Assembly: GCA_903932145.1 (NCBI GenBank)
Contig: CAIZFE010000034.1
Span: 103,214 to 167,213 of the forward strand
Direction of reading: 5' to 3'
From: an uncultured Rhodopila sp.
GTDB lineage: Bacteria > Pseudomonadota > Alphaproteobacteria > Acetobacterales > Acetobacteraceae
DNA: 64,000 nt
Part shown: positions 62,359 through 64,000 of the stretch, in pieces
Layout of the letters: every line of letters begins with the position of its first letter
Numbering within the stretch: position 1 is the first letter of the stretch
The notes under the pieces: model-generated
Database searches by the model: none
Seen by the model: only the letters and a program-made list of their open reading frames with translations
What the model was told of the DNA's origin: nothing
Program-made: the position numbers and the translations under genes

Positions 62359-63873
62359 ATGTCAGAGGTGTCAGCAATGATCGAGCAGAAGACACCTGGA
62401 CTTTCCCTGGTCCTACCCACCACGGGAAAGGAGCGCAACCTTTTCCGTGTGCTCGATTCCCTTCGCTATCACGCACCGGCTTCGTTGCTTAAGATCACAG
62501 AACTGATTGTGTTCGTGAACGTCGACCCCATTTCTCCGGTCGATCATCAAAGGATCGATGCCTATCTCAGCGGTATCCGTGACCTTTTTTACAGCGTGCA
62601 ACTCGTACGTGCGACTTGCTTCCATCTTACAGCCGAAGAGTCGGCGTTGGCGGCTGTGGCCTATGCGACGGGTGGTTTCCTTTGGATCGTCGGCGACAAA
62701 CGAATTTTTCTTCCCGAAGGGCTTATGTTGTTGGATGCGTTTATGCGCAACCCAACCGCGGAATGCGCCTATTTCAATTCGGTATGGTCCGACAGCGAGG
62801 GACAAACCAACGGATATCCGTCCACCCACATGGTATCGGCCAGAACCACCCTATCGTACAAGCAGTTTGTGATGCGCGGCGGGATCAACTTCATGGCCAC
62901 CAATATGGGCGCATGGGTTTACCGGCGCGAAGCCCTGGACCCCGGTCTTTGGGGGCAGATCATCAGAACCTGTGGCCCACATTTCTCCCATGTGACCGCG
63001 CTGCTGGCGGGCCTGGGTGACGCGGATGTGCTTTGCCATTCAGCCTTCCTGCTTCTTCTCGAAGCCAAAGCCTATCATGCGGGCGATGCCAGCGAATGGG
63101 ACCGCTACTCCAGTGTCGCCGGAACCTATCGCTTCTACGCGTGGACATTCGGTCTTGTCCGTCAGTTCCGCTTTCTCATCGAACGCGGAGACTATACGTA
63201 TGCCGATGTTCGCCGGTCTCTGTGTTCGGAAGCCAACCTCCTCAGACGCCAAATCGTGGAAATCTACGTCCACCTGCTTCAGCAGATCGAGCACGGCAGA
63301 AGATTCGATATCGAACGGATTACAGAGGTAGAGCTTCAAGAAATCATAGCATTCCTGGAGATGGCTTGTCCGGAGAACGCCATTTTGCATGGTCTATACA
63401 AAGATCTGTATGCAGGTGCTCCGTCGGAAAAGCATAACGCGTTCTCGCGGAAAGCCGATATCATTAAACATGCCCTTGGACTTGATCATTCCGCTGTTCC
63501 CCATGTGTCCCTGATTGTGGCACAGATAGGCGATTTGTACGTCCGCCTCCACCCGGGTGGTTACGTCATGTCGAAGGTTCGGGATAACAAGAATTTTCTG
63601 CTGGCATACAAACTTCTGGATCCACCCGAACATAGCATTCATTGGCAAATTCTGACCGAGGAGTCTTTCGCAACACTACGAGTCGGACGCATGCCGTTGC
63701 TGGTGGATGATATCTATCCGCATGAAGTACACAAAAGATCCGATGTCTCATCGACCTATCGGGTCGCCTCGCGCCGCGTGGTGTTCGCTCTTTATCGCAA
63801 CCGGTCAGTGCCTTGGCTCGTTTCGCTTCTGCCACCTCGGGTTAAGCGTTACCTGAGAGCGCGTATGCTGTAG
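62359..63873 (+). CDS. GT2-like glycosyltransferase with long C-terminal extension
   Basis: 504 residues. The first 200 resemble a GT-A fold: LSLVLPTTGKERNLFRVLDS, ELIVFVNVDPISP, ATGGFLWIVGDKRIFLPEGL where the usual D-x-D is replaced by G-D-K, and AYFNSVWSDSEG. The remaining 300 residues are helical and unlike any family I can name, ending VSLLPPRVKRYLRARML. The alternative start at 62377 begins MIEQ. If active, the missing D-x-D implies an unusual or metal-independent mechanism. Codon use is less GC-biased than upstream. Confidence 0.65.
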   Translation: MSEVSAMIEQKTPGLSLVLPTTGKERNLFRVLDSLRYHAPASLLKITELIVFVNVDPISPVDHQRIDAYLSGIRDLFYSVQLVRATCFHLTAEESALAAVAYATGGFLWIVGDKRIFLPEGLMLLDAFMRNPTAECAYFNSVWSDSEGQTNGYPSTHMVSARTTLSYKQFVMRGGINFMATNMGAWVYRREALDPGLWGQIIRTCGPHFSHVTALLAGLGDADVLCHSAFLLLLEAKAYHAGDASEWDRYSSVAGTYRFYAWTFGLVRQFRFLIERGDYTYADVRRSLCSEANLLRRQIVEIYVHLLQQIEHGRRFDIERITEVELQEIIAFLEMACPENAILHGLYKDLYAGAPSEKHNAFSRKADIIKHALGLDHSAVPHVSLIVAQIGDLYVRLHPGGYVMSKVRDNKNFLLAYKLLDPPEHSIHWQILTEESFATLRVGRMPLLVDDIYPHEVHKRSDVSSTYRVASRRVVFALYRNRSVPWLVSLLPPRVKRYLRARML

Positions 63874-63954
63874 GGCCGCCGTCGGGCCCCGTCGAAGTGA
63901 ATTTCGCGCGTTATACCAGTCCACGTGGAGACTGACGTACGGCTATTCCACCTT

Positions 63955-63986
63955 CGTCATGGCCGGTTTGTCCGGGCAACCTGACG
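63955..63986. repeat. Imperfect palindrome resembling alphaproteobacterial intergenic repeats
   Basis: CGTCA-TGGCCGG-loop-CCGG-TGACG forms a nested inverted repeat after the last gene. The core CGTCATGGCCGG is like a REP-type element frequent in some alphaproteobacteria. A second small repeat, CAGTC-N8-GACTG, lies at 63917-63934. No other full copy seen in this window. Confidence 0.35.
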
Positions 63987-64000
63987 TGGGCACCGTCAAG

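Overview
The window is GC-rich, densely packed chromosomal DNA that looks alphaproteobacterial, most like Acetobacteraceae/Rhodospirillales. The reasons are the hybrid malic enzyme, the complete Caulobacter-style Tad (cpa/tad) operon, the lanthanide methanol dehydrogenase set (xoxFGJ with SoxYZ-like and metallohydrolase partners), a PEP-CTERM protein, and the high frequency of 4-base ATGA gene overlaps. I see no rRNA, phage, CRISPR array or intact insertion sequence. One tRNA gene (Leu, anticodon GAG) is present.

Layout. 1-17 kb is mostly core metabolism: maeB; a siroheme/sulfite-reduction operon (cobA-cysJ-cysI plus a small membrane protein); small membrane proteins; tRNA-Leu; lipB; an extradiol-dioxygenase-like protein; a DUF1127 protein; a hotdog thioesterase; a 3-hydroxyisobutyrate-dehydrogenase-like enzyme; pgeF; and a dgoK-dgoA pair. 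16.1-17.4 kb holds a detached Tad pair, a TadD-like TPR lipoprotein and a second Flp pilin. 17.6-27.0 kb is a glycan island: a polytopic membrane protein on the plus strand faces a seven-gene minus-strand operon encoding a split transketolase, a sugar epimerase fused to a GT2 glycosyltransferase, two methyltransferases, a large membrane protein and a GtrA flippase. 27.4-29.2 kb encodes an orphan peptide-type binding protein. 29.3-41.5 kb is the main Tad pilus locus on the minus strand, from flp through tadV, cpaB, cpaC, cpaD-like, cpaE, cpaF, tadB, tadC and two tadE-like genes to tadG, then a lytic transglycosylase and a ClpP-like secreted protein. 42.3-51.8 kb carries a PEP-CTERM protein and the C1 module: a frameshifted gfa, frmA, a SoxYZ-like carrier, a metallo-beta-lactamase-fold protein, xoxF, xoxG, xoxJ and two secreted unknowns. 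52.1-63.9 kb is a plus-strand sugar cluster: rfbF-rfbG-rfbH, an epimerase/reductase, a CBS-GHMP kinase fusion, a NeuB-SAF-TIM-barrel fusion, an acetolactate-synthase-like ThDP enzyme, a methyltransferase and a GT2-like glycosyltransferase.

How the genes work together. XoxF oxidises methanol (or formaldehyde) in the periplasm and passes electrons to XoxG, with XoxJ as accessory; FrmA oxidises the glutathione adduct of formaldehyde. The Tad genes assemble Flp pili. In both places where a likely abundant product precedes its accessory genes (xoxF before xoxG, flp before tadV) a strong perfect hairpin lies between them, suggesting transcript stabilisation or partial termination.

The best candidate for an undescribed system is the 52-61.5 kb cluster. 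RfbFGH should make a CDP-3,6-dideoxy-4-keto sugar intermediate, and the ThDP enzyme could branch it in the manner of YerE. The NeuB-like condensing fusion and the CBS-kinase fusion fit no textbook pathway. The split transketolase plus epimerase-GT2 fusion at 23.3-27.0 kb is a second unusual sugar system.
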